Positions 42,565 to 52,483 are shown, counted from the stretch's first letter. The stretch is 64,000 nucleotides of DNA from TA-21 sp035620895 (GCA_035620895.1 DASPFY010000004.1:179471-243470); one strand, 5' to 3'. A program made the numbers and translations. Notes: a model not told the origin generated them from the sequence alone.

Positions 42565-43971
42565 ATGGCGAGTCTGAAATTACAAAATAAATCAAATATA
42601 TTGAAAAGTAATTATTCTGATTCGTTATCCCTAACACTAGACGCCATAGAGGTTGGTTTAAGATCGGTTAATCCGAAGCGGATTATAGAAAATTCGGTAG
42701 AAATGAGCCACAATTATCTAACCATAACTGATTATAATGGAAAGAAAATTGATTTTGATCTTGGATCGGTCAGGTGGATTTACTTAATTGGAGCCGGGAA
42801 AGCAACAGCATTAATGACAGAGGCATTCATAAAAATAGCGAACCATAGAAAAGTGAAAGGAGGTTGCATTACAGTTCCTTATGGAATAAGAATGAAAAAC
42901 AAGTACTACTCAACAACAAATGCAGCTCATCCAATTCCAGATTCCAATGGTGTTCTAGGTACAAAAAGAATATTAGAAATTCTGGAAAAAGCGAAAACAA
43001 ATGATATCGTTGTAATGTTCTTATCAGGAGGAGCCTCAGCTCTTATGCCTTTACCTTTAGATATAATAAGTTTGGCAGAGAAGCAGAATATAACTAAAAA
43101 GCTCCTATCTTCAGGAGCAACTATTGATGAAATGAATACTGTTAGAAAACATCTTTCTAAAATTAAAGGTGGAAGACTTGCGGAAATAATCAACAAGAGA
43201 TTTAGAGTATTAACACTAATTCTATCAGATGTGGTTGAAGACAAAATTGATGTGATTGCGTCAGGTCCTACAGTACCGGATCCGACCACATTTGAGGATA
43301 CCAAAAATATATTGGTAAAATACAAACTTTGGAAGAATCAAAAATTGATTTCTAAAAAACTTAGAGATTTAATAATTGACGGTTTGTCAGGAAATATCAG
43401 GGATACACCAAAACCTGGAAATCCTGTATTTACTAACATTCACAACGTTATTATTGGCAATAACAATATCGCATGCAAAAATATAAAATTATTTTTCGAA
43501 AAAAGAGGTATAAAAACAATGTATTTGGGTTCAAGTTTTACGGGAAGATCCAAAGATCTTGGACACTTTCTCTTCAGACTCGTTGATGATTTCCCCTCAA
43601 TCTCGACTCCCTACGCATTTGTTTTTGGTGGTGAAACAACAGTTGATTTGAAAAATAAGATTAATGGTATTGGAGGTAGAAATCAAGAAGCAGTGCTTTC
43701 TGCTACATCATGTTTTGAACATTTAGATGATGACATTGATTTTACAATCACAAGTTTTGGAACAGATGGTATTGACGGAAATTCTCAGGCTGCCGGAGCT
43801 GTAGTAAATCCCGTGATACTTTCGACAATAACTCGAAAGGGATTAAATATATCAGAATATCTTAAAAACCATAACAGTAACACATTTTTTAACAAAGTAA
43901 ACAGTGCGCTATACACAAAAATTACAGGCACTAATGTTAATGATGTTTCAATTGTATGTAGATTGAAATAG
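42565..43971 (+). CDS. Glycerate 2-kinase (GckA/MOFRL family)
   Basis: Phosphorylates glycerate to 2-phosphoglycerate, linking sugar-acid or photorespiratory-type carbon to glycolysis. From ATG 42565 the product is about 468 residues, the normal length. Family blocks are LIGAGKATALM, VMFLSGGASALM, SSGATIDEMNTVRKHLS, ILSDVVEDKIDVIASGPTV, and the MOFRL part GGETTVDL with GIGGRNQEAVL and SFGTDGIDGNSQAAGAV. The open frame extends 50 residues upstream to 42415, but that part is Lys/Phe-rich and not family-like. Confidence 0.92.
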   Translation: MASLKLQNKSNILKSNYSDSLSLTLDAIEVGLRSVNPKRIIENSVEMSHNYLTITDYNGKKIDFDLGSVRWIYLIGAGKATALMTEAFIKIANHRKVKGGCITVPYGIRMKNKYYSTTNAAHPIPDSNGVLGTKRILEILEKAKTNDIVVMFLSGGASALMPLPLDIISLAEKQNITKKLLSSGATIDEMNTVRKHLSKIKGGRLAEIINKRFRVLTLILSDVVEDKIDVIASGPTVPDPTTFEDTKNILVKYKLWKNQKLISKKLRDLIIDGLSGNIRDTPKPGNPVFTNIHNVIIGNNNIACKNIKLFFEKRGIKTMYLGSSFTGRSKDLGHFLFRLVDDFPSISTPYAFVFGGETTVDLKNKINGIGGRNQEAVLSATSCFEHLDDDIDFTITSFGTDGIDGNSQAAGAVVNPVILSTITRKGLNISEYLKNHNSNTFFNKVNSALYTKITGTNVNDVSIVCRLK

Positions 43972-43996
43972 CAGTTTAAGGCAAAGTAAATATCAA

Positions 43997-45838
43997 TTAA
44001 CTAATGCCAATGGAATCTAATGGTAATGTAAAAACAAATGTAGCCCCTACACCATTTTCATTATTAAAACCGATTATCTTTCCTCCGTGGGATTCTATTA
44101 TATTCTTAGAGATGAACAACCCCAACCCAGTTCCCTGCTCGGAACGGGATACGAATTTATCAAACAGGCGATTGATTATCTCATTATCTATACCCTTACC
44201 AGTATCGGTAATCTTTACTGTCAAGTCCTTACTGTTTACGATTCCTTCAATAATTATGGTTCCTTGTTCCGTGAATTTTATTGCATTATTAATTATGTTC
44301 GAAATAACCTGTGTAATTCTATATTTGTCCGCAAATAACCTTACATGAATAGGTTCGTAAAATATACTTAGTTTTTTATTTTTTGAATGATCATTTTCAA
44401 TCTGCCTTGAATATTCGGTAACCAATTCTGATAAAATTTCGTCGATATCAAAGGTGCTCTTATTCAGTTTTAGTGATTTTCCTTCAATATTTGTGACATC
44501 TAGTATGTCTGCAGCTAATCTATCCAGCCTTTTTGCGTTACGAATTATTGACGTAATCTGTTCTTTGCTTACACTTGCAAATTCGTTGTCACTAATGTCG
44601 TTTTCAATTAATTCTGCTTCTCCTAGAATTGGCATTATGGGTGTTCGCAATTCATGAGCAGCTACATTAATGAATTCCTTCTGCATGTTATCGTGAATCT
44701 CCAGTTGTTTGTTTGCTGAACCAAGCAAACTATTTGATTCAATTAGAGATTCATTTGTTTTCTTCAACTGTACCGTCCTGGATTCTACGGCACCCTCTAA
44801 TCTCTTATTCCAAGATAGTATCAAAAATGCAATCCCAAAGGCCATAGAACCAACAACAATAATTACGATAGTACTGAAATTCTTTTGTTGGTTTATTAAG
44901 TAACCCACATTAGAGGCCAGACTGTGTGGAGTACTAATATATAATGACCATAGGAACTCACCGTCCAATGTAATTGGTTGGTATGCAATAGTCGTCATGT
45001 TATCATTAAATGAGATATCTCTTAATCCAGAACCACCTGTCAGAGAGGTAGCCAAGACATTATTGTAGACATCTTTGATCTCAGGAGGAATAAGATCTTG
45101 AAATTCAGGTGCTAGGTAGTTCTTGCCAACCACGTCTCTATTTTTTGAATATAAAATTACGCCATTCTTATCTATTAAACCAACATTGCTTGCAAATTCG
45201 GGAGACAGCTCCTTCTGTAAGAATTCACCTAGTTTAGATAAATCAATTGTTGTATATACTAATCCTTCAAAATTTGACATGTTGGATTGAGTAGTGGTAT
45301 TTCTAAAGGTAACGTTATCTTTTATTACTGGATATGATATGAACAGTTGTGGAAATTGGTTATTAACATCAATGATGCTACTATAATATGGGGCATTGCG
45401 TGTTTTGGGTGAGAGAAAGATATCTGATGAATTTGGTTTGATACCATTATAATTTGTCGTGATTGACTTATTGCTCGTTCCAGAAATAACCTCTCCATTC
45501 ATATCAAACATATAATATCCATTAGTCAAATCCCCAGTTGATGCCTGTGATGAATTAAATAATTTCTGAACATTGTCCTTCTCAACATCTAATAGAGATA
45601 TGGAATTGCTCAATCCCTGAAGATTGTTAGAAATAGACTCCATACTCCTTACGAGAATACGGGAGAGTTGGTAGACCTCAATTTTGGCATTCGACCTAAC
45701 ATCTTGAGATGAAATGTTTGCGATTTCATTTGCGGTAAAGGAAGAATATTGATATGAAAGTATCGATAGCCCAATACCAATTATTGCGATTATAAGAAGA
45801 ATTATGACATTGTTTCTAGAAAAAGTTGCGCCGAGCAA
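43997..45838 (-). CDS. Membrane sensor histidine kinase with extracellular Cache-type domain
   Basis: A 613-residue two-transmembrane sensor kinase. The first membrane helix is at about 9-28, followed by an extracellular region of about 290 residues with a Cache-like layout (LIDKNGVILYSKNRDVVGKNYLAPE) and a second helix near 320-340. The HisKA motif is NVAAHELRTPIMPILGE. The ATPase has NIINNAIKFTEQG, DTGKGI and GTGLGLFISK. All catalytic boxes are present. No response regulator is adjacent, so the partner is elsewhere. The gene converges on the glycerate kinase with a 25-bp gap. Confidence 0.93.
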   Translation of the reverse strand: MLGATFSRNNVIILLIIAIIGIGLSILSYQYSSFTANEIANISSQDVRSNAKIEVYQLSRILVRSMESISNNLQGLSNSISLLDVEKDNVQKLFNSSQASTGDLTNGYYMFDMNGEVISGTSNKSITTNYNGIKPNSSDIFLSPKTRNAPYYSSIIDVNNQFPQLFISYPVIKDNVTFRNTTTQSNMSNFEGLVYTTIDLSKLGEFLQKELSPEFASNVGLIDKNGVILYSKNRDVVGKNYLAPEFQDLIPPEIKDVYNNVLATSLTGGSGLRDISFNDNMTTIAYQPITLDGEFLWSLYISTPHSLASNVGYLINQQKNFSTIVIIVVGSMAFGIAFLILSWNKRLEGAVESRTVQLKKTNESLIESNSLLGSANKQLEIHDNMQKEFINVAAHELRTPIMPILGEAELIENDISDNEFASVSKEQITSIIRNAKRLDRLAADILDVTNIEGKSLKLNKSTFDIDEILSELVTEYSRQIENDHSKNKKLSIFYEPIHVRLFADKYRITQVISNIINNAIKFTEQGTIIIEGIVNSKDLTVKITDTGKGIDNEIINRLFDKFVSRSEQGTGLGLFISKNIIESHGGKIIGFNNENGVGATFVFTLPLDSIGIS

Positions 45839-46063
45839 TAAAGTACAATAGATAGTATAAAACTTCTAATAGATAAATTAGCGCTAAAGATTATTCTAGC
45901 ATAGTTTATACTATGTTTATTAAGTTAAATAATTGAATTACAAAAATCCAAAGGATATCTCCTTGAGAGGAATTCGGTAAATAAAATTTAGTCTTAGGTC
46001 GTCCATAATCAAAGTGGCTAGGACGATAACAATAGATCAAAAAGACTAACTTAATTGACAAAG

Positions 46064-46270
46064 ATGAATAAGATACTCATTTTAGATTTCTATAAAATGA
46101 GAACCTGTATTTGTGGACATGATGTAAGTTGGCACTGGATGGATATGCACAGGAAAGGAAGATGTGTCTATCATATTGCTGAATTGGATGCTTGCCATTG
46201 TAAAAAATACGTTAAAGATGAAGACAGAAACAATGAATTGTCTCTAAGAGAAACCACGAATTCAACATGA
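46064..46270 (+). CDS. Micro zinc protein with CxCGH motif (family shared with 52605-52727)
   Basis: A protein of about 68 residues with the pattern MRTCICGHDVSWHWMDMH, then GRCVYH and CHCKKYV. The Cys-x-Cys-Gly-His, a downstream His, and Cys and Cys-x-Cys could bind one or two zinc ions. A 40-residue protein at 52605-52727 has the same order (CICQH, DH, RCKRCDCVEF). The start is uncertain: TTG 46055, ATG 46064 and ATG 46097 are all in frame. No function is known. Confidence 0.65.
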   Translation: MNKILILDFYKMRTCICGHDVSWHWMDMHRKGRCVYHIAELDACHCKKYVKDEDRNNELSLRETTNST

Positions 46271-46422
46271 GCTACAATTCGTGTCTAACCCAAGATAGGA
46301 TTTTATTAATTGAGTGTTGAGTAGTCTGAATCATTATCATTATTTTGAATGTCTTACAAATCTGACTTGGGCAAAAATCAATTCCATAATCCGCGTAGTC
46401 TCTTCTTGAAAAATACTTATAC

Positions 46423-47238
46423 TCAACGAAGGGTGACATTCCCATAATAAGTTATTTTCTTAATTGAGTCATCTCCTAATTTCATTATCAAGGACCCATC
46501 CTGATCTATATCAACAACTTCTCCCATAATCTTCTCAATTCCATCGTAAACAATAGCTCTTCTTCCAAACATGTCAGAGTTTTGTTTCCATAATTCTACT
46601 ATCTCTAAAGCTTTCCCACTACTGAGAAAATTATAATAATACTCAATTCTGTCAACGATCGACTTTGTTAAATACGCTAGATCAATATCGTTACCATATT
46701 CTTCCCTGAGGGTTGTGGCTTTAGTGGTATCAGCTGTTAAATAATTATTAATCAAAGAACTCTCAACATTTGCATTTAATCCTAAACCCATAACAATATT
46801 CTTATCCTTGCCTTCAAGGTTTAAGTCTACCAGTATTCCGCAGACTTTTTTTTCATTTATTAAAACATCATTTGGCCACTTTAATCTACTTCTAATATTG
46901 GTAGCTTGCTGTATGGCGTCTGCTACTGCTAGTGCCGCAATGAACTGAGTAAATATTATATTATCCACACTAAAGTCAGGTCTAATAATTATCGACATCC
47001 ATAAACCACCCTCAGGTGAAATCCAAGATCTACCTATTCTCCCTTTACCCACATTTTGCTTCCTTGCTATTACTATAGTGCCATGTACTGATTCATTGAT
47101 TGGTAAAGCATTGGCATAATCCTGTGTTGAAGCCAATTCATTAAATACATAAATAGATTTTCCAAACCTATTTGTCCTCAACAATTTTGCAAGTTTAGTT
47201 TTAAAGTTTGATTCAAAGGCTTCTGTCAATTCTACCAC
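46423..47238 (-). CDS. birA: Biotin--[acetyl-CoA-carboxylase] ligase
   Basis: Attaches biotin to the carboxylase carrier protein; Nitrososphaeria need it for acyl-CoA carboxylase in carbon fixation. It is 271 residues with a GTG start. The biotin-adenylate loop is GKGRIGRSW. Also clear are PEGGLWMSIIIRP, the conserved LKWPNDVLI, KVCGILVD and the C-terminal SH3-like part with MGEVVDIDQDGSLIM. The N-terminal helix-turn-helix of regulatory BirA is absent, so this is a mono-functional ligase. Confidence 0.95.
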   Translation of the reverse strand: MVELTEAFESNFKTKLAKLLRTNRFGKSIYVFNELASTQDYANALPINESVHGTIVIARKQNVGKGRIGRSWISPEGGLWMSIIIRPDFSVDNIIFTQFIAALAVADAIQQATNIRSRLKWPNDVLINEKKVCGILVDLNLEGKDKNIVMGLGLNANVESSLINNYLTADTTKATTLREEYGNDIDLAYLTKSIVDRIEYYYNFLSSGKALEIVELWKQNSDMFGRRAIVYDGIEKIMGEVVDIDQDGSLIMKLGDDSIKKITYYGNVTLR

Positions 47239-47314
47239 TCATCGAATAAATGATGATTTCTCCACTACTGTAGCCGTTAATCGGACAGTATGATCTCGTG
47301 AGCATATTTCATTC

Positions 47315-48226
47315 TCATATTATAAAACTTATTGCAAGAAGTAATCCGCATATCCTTGAATAGAGTATTGAATTTGCCATACTCGAAACTAGCTGAGGCG
47401 TTTCATTATATCTCCTCAACTTGTAAATTGCCTTGGCGGCGAATGGTATGGACAGTAACCCAATAGTTGAGAAAATTGGAATTACGTTGTTCATAGAACC
47501 GCCAATAATCATGCCATACGTCACAATTACAATTGCAACAAAGATTTTAACTGAGTTTTCTTTCCCTGCAATAATAATCAAAGTACGTCTTCCACTTTTT
47601 TTGTCTGCTTCATAATCTGGAAATGATGTTACCAAGAGCACGACAGCTGATAAAAGTCCAACAATAATACCAACATAGATCGATGTAAAATCAATAATAT
47701 TACTTTGAATGTAATATGATCCCAATACTATCATGCAGCCTTTGATTGCCACAAAAAGTTCTCCTAGACCCGCATTTACTATATTTGTAGAATAAAAATA
47801 AATTGAAATAATTGCAAAGGTCAATAGTATTAATATCAAAATACCTTTGATAGTAACAAAATATAATCCGGTCAACCCACCTAAGATTAAAAAAATAATT
47901 CCGGCGCAATAAATTACTCTAGAATTAATGAGATTTTCAGGGATAACGCCAGTCCCTCCACTATATTTTGTTCTTTTTGTATTGGTATCAATCCCTCTCT
48001 TAAAGTCAGAATAATCGTTTAGCAAATCAACACTGATATGCAAACACATAATTCCAAAATAAGTTAGTAATGCGTATCCAAGATCGATATCACCTGTTTT
48101 CCAATAGCTAATAGCGATACCATTAGTTACTGCTATAACAGATGCCAGGAGAAATTTTATTCTTATTGCTCTAAACCAAAGAAATACAACATACTTTATT
48201 TTTTGGAGCTTTTCGTAAAGCGACAA
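47315..48226 (-). CDS. UbiA-family prenyltransferase (MenA-like)
   Basis: A 303-residue membrane prenyltransferase with about eight to nine helices and a TTG start. The two Asp-rich prenyl-diphosphate motifs are DLLNDYSDFKRG and FPDYEADKKSGRRTL. The block RTKYSGGTGVIPE is like the MenA type, which prenylates 1,4-dihydroxy-2-naphthoate for menaquinone. The quinone class cannot be settled from sequence. It lies 76 bp upstream of birA on the same strand. The quinone it helps build could serve the succinate dehydrogenase of this window. Confidence 0.87.
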   Translation of the reverse strand: MSLYEKLQKIKYVVFLWFRAIRIKFLLASVIAVTNGIAISYWKTGDIDLGYALLTYFGIMCLHISVDLLNDYSDFKRGIDTNTKRTKYSGGTGVIPENLINSRVIYCAGIIFLILGGLTGLYFVTIKGILILILLTFAIISIYFYSTNIVNAGLGELFVAIKGCMIVLGSYYIQSNIIDFTSIYVGIIVGLLSAVVLLVTSFPDYEADKKSGRRTLIIIAGKENSVKIFVAIVIVTYGMIIGGSMNNVIPIFSTIGLLSIPFAAKAIYKLRRYNETPQLVSSMANSILYSRICGLLLAISFII

Positions 48227-48370
48227 AGTATTTATTGCATAGAGAGAATCTCATACATAAATATTGAATGTTCTAAATTAGAGCACACGGACATGATTAC
48301 CCTGTTAACATTTTCCAACTTCATTCACTGTATCCAGGAAAGATAATTTTTAAATTTGCGGATAATCTCT

Positions 48371-48574
48371 TTAGTGCTGAGCTTTTTTATCCCACGACAT
48401 TTCTCCTCCTTCAATTGCCTCGCTTAAAAACTTGATTGAGTTGTCAAACGTATTTCTGTCTGTTGGGAAAGGTACTCCATCTTTACCTCCGTATGCAAAA
48501 CTGAATTGTACTGGAACATTCCAACAGGTTTTGTAGCCGTAAATTAACTGAAAAATAAGCGAACTAGAATTCAT
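48371..48574 (-). pseudogene. C-terminal DUF763-like remnant, 67 residues
   Basis: A 67-residue frame reading FQLIYGYKTCWNVPVQFSFA, then GGKDGVPFPTDRNTFDNSIKF. This resembles the C-terminal end of DUF763 proteins (SFAHGGKDG-type block), which are about 350 residues. The rest of such a protein is not found upstream; only 200 bp separate it from the next gene. It is either a truncated relic or a free-standing small version. The ATG start gives a clean N-terminus, so a functional short form is possible. Confidence 0.5.
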
Positions 48575-48642
48575 GATTGTACGAGATTTTACTCATTTCA
48601 ATCGATTTATAAATGAGAAATGTATGGTTAAAATAGTCATCA

Positions 48643-48771
48643 ATGAATTTTGATACTTTGGTTCAAATTGCGGTTGGCCTATTTGTTGTCGGGCTCTTTG
48701 CAACTATATTATATGAGAAAATAAGCGTAAAATCAAGTCAAGATCCAGAAACAGAAAAATCGAGAAGTTGA
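48643..48771 (+). CDS. 42-residue single-pass membrane protein before lhr
   Basis: A short ATG-started frame that ends in a TGA directly abutting the ATG of the Lhr helicase (TGAATG). It reads MNFDTLVQIAVGLFVVGLFA and TILYEKISVKSS, one membrane helix with a charged cytoplasmic tail. Translational coupling to a helicase is curious. Alternatively this is only a leader peptide. It has no paralogue in the window. Confidence 0.55.
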   Translation: MNFDTLVQIAVGLFVVGLFATILYEKISVKSSQDPETEKSRS

Positions 48772-51552
48772 ATGAGTGTCATTGATGAACAGATCATAGA
48801 ATCCTTCAAAAGTGAAGGATTTCAAAAACTGACAAAAATTCAAGAAATTTCTATTCCAGTTATCTCCCGTATGCAAAATTGTCTTCTCGTTGCTCCTACA
48901 GGGTCTGGGAAGACAGAGGCCTCAATGATTCCAATATTTTCCCTTCTCGAAAGGGAGCGAGGGAATAATGCGAATTATACTGAGGATAATGCCATAATTG
49001 TGTTATACATCACACCCTTAAGAGCACTAAATAATGACGTTCATCGGAGAATAATTGACTATGCGATTAAGAGAAATTTTGATGCTCAAATAAGACATGG
49101 AGATACTACAAGAACTGCAAGACAGAAATTAGTAAAAAAACCCCCTCACATTCTCATAACTACGCCTGAATCTCTTGGTATAATTCTTACGCAGGAGAAA
49201 TTCAAAACATATTTGAAACAACTTAGGTGGGTGATAATAGATGAAGTTCACGAATTAATTGGCAATGAGAGAGGAACTCACTTAACTGTAAGTCTAGAGC
49301 GCCTACAAAACATAAGTTCTCATAATGTGGTAAGGATAGGATTGTCTGCAACTGTTGGAAATCTAAAAGATGCTGCAAGTTTTATTGGTGGAACAAACAG
49401 AAAGTGTTCCATTCTTGTTGATAGTACAATAAGAAACTATGATATTGATGTAAAATATCTAAAAGGATCCATAAGTAATGTAGCCAAATTCGTATCGAAA
49501 TATCTGACTGAAAACAAGATATGTGGATCAGTGTTACTATTCACAAATACTAGAGATGAGGCGGAGTACATAGGTACCACAATAAGAAATCAAAATAATA
49601 TTCCAATTGAAGTACACCATGGATCCCTTTCAAAAGAAACACGAGAGGAAACTGAAACTAAACTTAGAGAAGGCCTAACTAGTGTCGTTGTTTGCACATC
49701 TTCTCTGGAGTTAGGCCTGGACATTGGATCCGTAGAACTAGTAATTCATTATGGTTCATCCAAACAGGTTTCAAAGCTCGTACAAAGGATTGGTAGGAGT
49801 AGACATGCTAATTATAAATCAGCCAAAGGGTTGATAATAGCAAACAGCGGAGATGATGAATTAGAGTGCCTATCATTAATAAATAGAATGAAGAAGAGGT
49901 CAATAGAAATACAAAATCCTCACACTAACTCATTAGATGTAGCAGCTCATCATTTAGTCGGATTTGTAATGTCAACATCCGAGCCAAAAAAATTGGAGGA
50001 GGTTTATCAAATCATTACAAGAGCCTATCCATTTAGGGAACTTCCTTTTTCTGATTTGGAACAATGTGCGGTATTATTGGACAGTTTTAAGATAATAAAG
50101 TACGATTCCAAGAATCAGACTTATTCTCGAAGAATAAAGGCATACAAGTATTTTTTTGAAAATATTTCTACTATACCAAACATAGTAAAATTTGAAGTTT
50201 TCGATGTGATAAGAAAGAAGAGAATAGGAACTCTAGATCAACAGTTTATAGGCGAATTTGGAGAAAGGGGCAACGTGTTTATCTTGAAAGGAACTCAATG
50301 GAGGATAATAAGTGTTGATGATAACAAACTCCAAGTCAACGTAGAGCAAGTCTTTGGATCTCCTATAAATATACCTCACTGGGTTGGTGAGATGATCCCG
50401 GTTGATTATGAAACTGCTGTAGAAGTAGGTAAGCTCAGAAATAAAGTCCTCGAGGATAGTAATTTTAAGTTTGCATCAGATATTAGGAACACACTACAAA
50501 AAATTCCTATAGTTCCAGATGCCAGGAACATCGTTGTAGAGAGTGTCAGTTCTAAAAACGCAGTTGTAATCCATTCGACTTTAGGTACAAAAATAAATAA
50601 TACGTTGTCATCACTTTTATCCACTTTTCTTGCATCATATGTAGGACATCTAGTAGAAACAAAGTCAGATCCCTATAGAATCCTATTAAGTTCGTCCGTC
50701 AGATTGTCAAAAGGAAATATTGAAAAAATTTTTTATGATGAATATGATGTTGAGACAATACTTATCACATCTTTAACTAACACATATAATTTGAATTGGA
50801 GAGTTTGGATGGTATCAAAGAAATTTGGTCTCATTGATAAAAATGCAGTTTACGATAAGAGATTGGCCCGTTTTATATACGATAGATATTCTAAAACTGC
50901 AATAAGCAAGGAGTCCATACGAGAGTTGGTTCATGATAAGTTTGATATAAAATCTACCCAAGAAGTTCTGCGAAGAATAAGAAATAAAGAAATATCAATA
51001 CATTGGCTAGATTTATCAGATTTTTCTCCAGTGGCTCAGAGTATTGTAGAACATCATTCCAAATCGTCGTCTACGCCATTAAGCATTGAGCGTGGAATCC
51101 TAGAACTCATAAAGGACAGACTCGATAGAACCAAACATCGACTGATATGCATCCGATGTGGCAAGTGGGAGAGATTGGTTGAAACAAGGGAAGTAATGGA
51201 CTTCATATCTTGCAAAAAATGCGGATCGAGACTAATCACTACTACCTTTTCTTCCGATTATGAACTTTCCAAAATAATCTTGAATAAGTTAAGGGGATCG
51301 GAAATCAATTCAGAACAGAATCACAAATTTGAAAGGGCGTGGAAAGCTGCGTCGTTGATTAACAATTTTGGTAAGATAGCATTAACAGTACTATCGGGTT
51401 ATGGAATAGGTGTCGAAACAGCTGCGCGCATATTGCGTAATTATGTTGATGATGAAAATTTATATAAGAATATATACGATGCAGAAAGACAGTATGTTAC
51501 AACTAGAGGTTTTTGGAACGATAACCAATCAGCTAAAGACAAGAAAATTTAG
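48772..51552 (+). CDS. lhr: Lhr-type superfamily 2 ATP-dependent helicase
   Basis: A 926-residue large helicase, the core of the Lhr family, linked to DNA repair and RNA/DNA unwinding. Motif I is APTGSGKTEA (41-50). The DEVH box is in WVIIDEVHEL, and motifs V and VI are LELGLDIG and LVQRIGRSRHAN. The Lhr-specific C-terminal part carries FGSPINIPHWVGEMIP. Near residues 780-810 a zinc pair occurs, CIRCGKWERLVE and SCKKCGSRLI. The length and layout match archaeal Lhr-core proteins. It follows a micro membrane gene with no gap. Confidence 0.94.
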   Translation: MSVIDEQIIESFKSEGFQKLTKIQEISIPVISRMQNCLLVAPTGSGKTEASMIPIFSLLERERGNNANYTEDNAIIVLYITPLRALNNDVHRRIIDYAIKRNFDAQIRHGDTTRTARQKLVKKPPHILITTPESLGIILTQEKFKTYLKQLRWVIIDEVHELIGNERGTHLTVSLERLQNISSHNVVRIGLSATVGNLKDAASFIGGTNRKCSILVDSTIRNYDIDVKYLKGSISNVAKFVSKYLTENKICGSVLLFTNTRDEAEYIGTTIRNQNNIPIEVHHGSLSKETREETETKLREGLTSVVVCTSSLELGLDIGSVELVIHYGSSKQVSKLVQRIGRSRHANYKSAKGLIIANSGDDELECLSLINRMKKRSIEIQNPHTNSLDVAAHHLVGFVMSTSEPKKLEEVYQIITRAYPFRELPFSDLEQCAVLLDSFKIIKYDSKNQTYSRRIKAYKYFFENISTIPNIVKFEVFDVIRKKRIGTLDQQFIGEFGERGNVFILKGTQWRIISVDDNKLQVNVEQVFGSPINIPHWVGEMIPVDYETAVEVGKLRNKVLEDSNFKFASDIRNTLQKIPIVPDARNIVVESVSSKNAVVIHSTLGTKINNTLSSLLSTFLASYVGHLVETKSDPYRILLSSSVRLSKGNIEKIFYDEYDVETILITSLTNTYNLNWRVWMVSKKFGLIDKNAVYDKRLARFIYDRYSKTAISKESIRELVHDKFDIKSTQEVLRRIRNKEISIHWLDLSDFSPVAQSIVEHHSKSSSTPLSIERGILELIKDRLDRTKHRLICIRCGKWERLVETREVMDFISCKKCGSRLITTTFSSDYELSKIILNKLRGSEINSEQNHKFERAWKAASLINNFGKIALTVLSGYGIGVETAARILRNYVDDENLYKNIYDAERQYVTTRGFWNDNQSAKDKKI

Positions 51553-51935
51553 GGATTGCTTGTTGGAAAGACGCATACTGTAATTTCAATTACAAACGAA
51601 ATTGCACCGTAAAGTAAACTGGTATGGATAAAACTGTCTTTAATGGAAGCATCTTTTCCTTATTATGGTTCAAGGAGGTCAGACATTGTCTTAATTTTGT
51701 TTTTTAAATAATAAAAAGCATGATCACATGCAAAATATTTTGGTATCAAATCATTACATTGAATTGAAGTTATGAAAAATCCTTACTTGCCTTTTGAATT
51801 TCAAACAGATGTAATTTAGAATTTCTAAATTTTTTAAAATAAACAAGTGGGACCTTGAGAAGATAATTCCCCACCTGCAATGTATCATATTGATGGTTGA
51901 CAAAGCCGACTAGACAACGGTCTGCGGCTTTTTAT
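51553..51935. other. Intergenic stretch with two RNA-like hairpins
   Basis: No ORF is supportable in this 383-base stretch. GTGGG near 51847 can pair with CCCAC near 51875. AAAGCCG at 51902-51908 pairs with CGGCTTT at 51925-51931, and inside it AGAC pairs with GTCT around loop AACG. A T-run then follows on the plus strand. This could be a structured RNA or a bidirectional terminator between lhr and the minus-strand gene ending at 51936. Confidence 0.4.
51902..51935 (+). terminator. Extended hairpin with T-run
   Basis: The stem AAAGCCG/CGGCTTT continues through single-base bulges into AGAC/GTCT closed by AACG, followed by TTTTT-rich sequence. On the minus strand it sits directly after the stop codon at 51936. 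It would suit termination in either direction. Confidence 0.45.
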
Positions 51936-52238
51936 TCACGCTGGAATTTTAAAAAGATTGCTTTGTTTTGTCCGCTTGAGGTCTATCATCATACTTTCCT
52001 GCAAAACTTGCTCATTTGATATTAAATCATTTAAGAGAGAAATTTTGGATTTCATTAGTTTTCCAACAATTTTACGTTCTTTCTCTCGCCTCTTTAGTTC
52101 TTCATTCTTGTTTTTTGAGCCAAGAATACTTATTGTATTTAATATCCGATTAGTTTTACCTGCTATATCCCGAGCAATCTCATCATACAATCGCCTTTTT
52201 ACATAATATGACAGATATTCTTGAGTCAAAGTTCTCAA
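51936..52238 (-). CDS. Hypothetical basic helical protein, 100 residues
   Basis: A 100-residue, very helical, Lys/Arg/Glu-rich protein (EELKRREKERKIVGKLMKSK) with a coiled-coil look and no Cys pair or membrane helix. The N-terminus MRTLTQEYLSYYVKRRLYDE and the C-terminus are both basic. It could bind nucleic acid. It lies at the left side of the accessory island. I do not recognise the family. Confidence 0.55.
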   Translation of the reverse strand: MRTLTQEYLSYYVKRRLYDEIARDIAGKTNRILNTISILGSKNKNEELKRREKERKIVGKLMKSKISLLNDLISNEQVLQESMMIDLKRTKQSNLFKIPA

Positions 52239-52327
52239 TTGAAATTGTAACTCTATAGCAATCTCTATTAGAAGGTCAATCTTTTCGTATGTAGTAAAGA
52301 CGTCGTCTTGAAAAGTATCAAAATATT

Positions 52328-52483
52328 CTAAGAAATTAAATCATTAGGTTTTGTTTGGTATAATTCTGCAGCCTTGTTGCTGTCAATTCCTAAATTTTCA
52401 TGCCACGCATAACTGTGGGTATTAAGAGATAACAGTAATGTAAAACTCGCTGTCATTGCTATTAACGCCCAATTTGGTTTCAT
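52328..52483 (-). CDS. 51-residue exported peptide
   Basis: An ATG-started frame of 51 residues. The signal peptide reads MKPNWALIAMTASFTLLLSL, then NTHSYAWHEN, and the likely mature part is LGIDSNKAAELYQTKPNDL. The signal peptide is well formed with a basic start, a hydrophobic core and an Ala-x-Ala-like exit. The mature peptide is only about 25 residues. It is possibly a secreted factor or an inactive remnant. Confidence 0.55.
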   Translation of the reverse strand: MKPNWALIAMTASFTLLLSLNTHSYAWHENLGIDSNKAAELYQTKPNDLIS

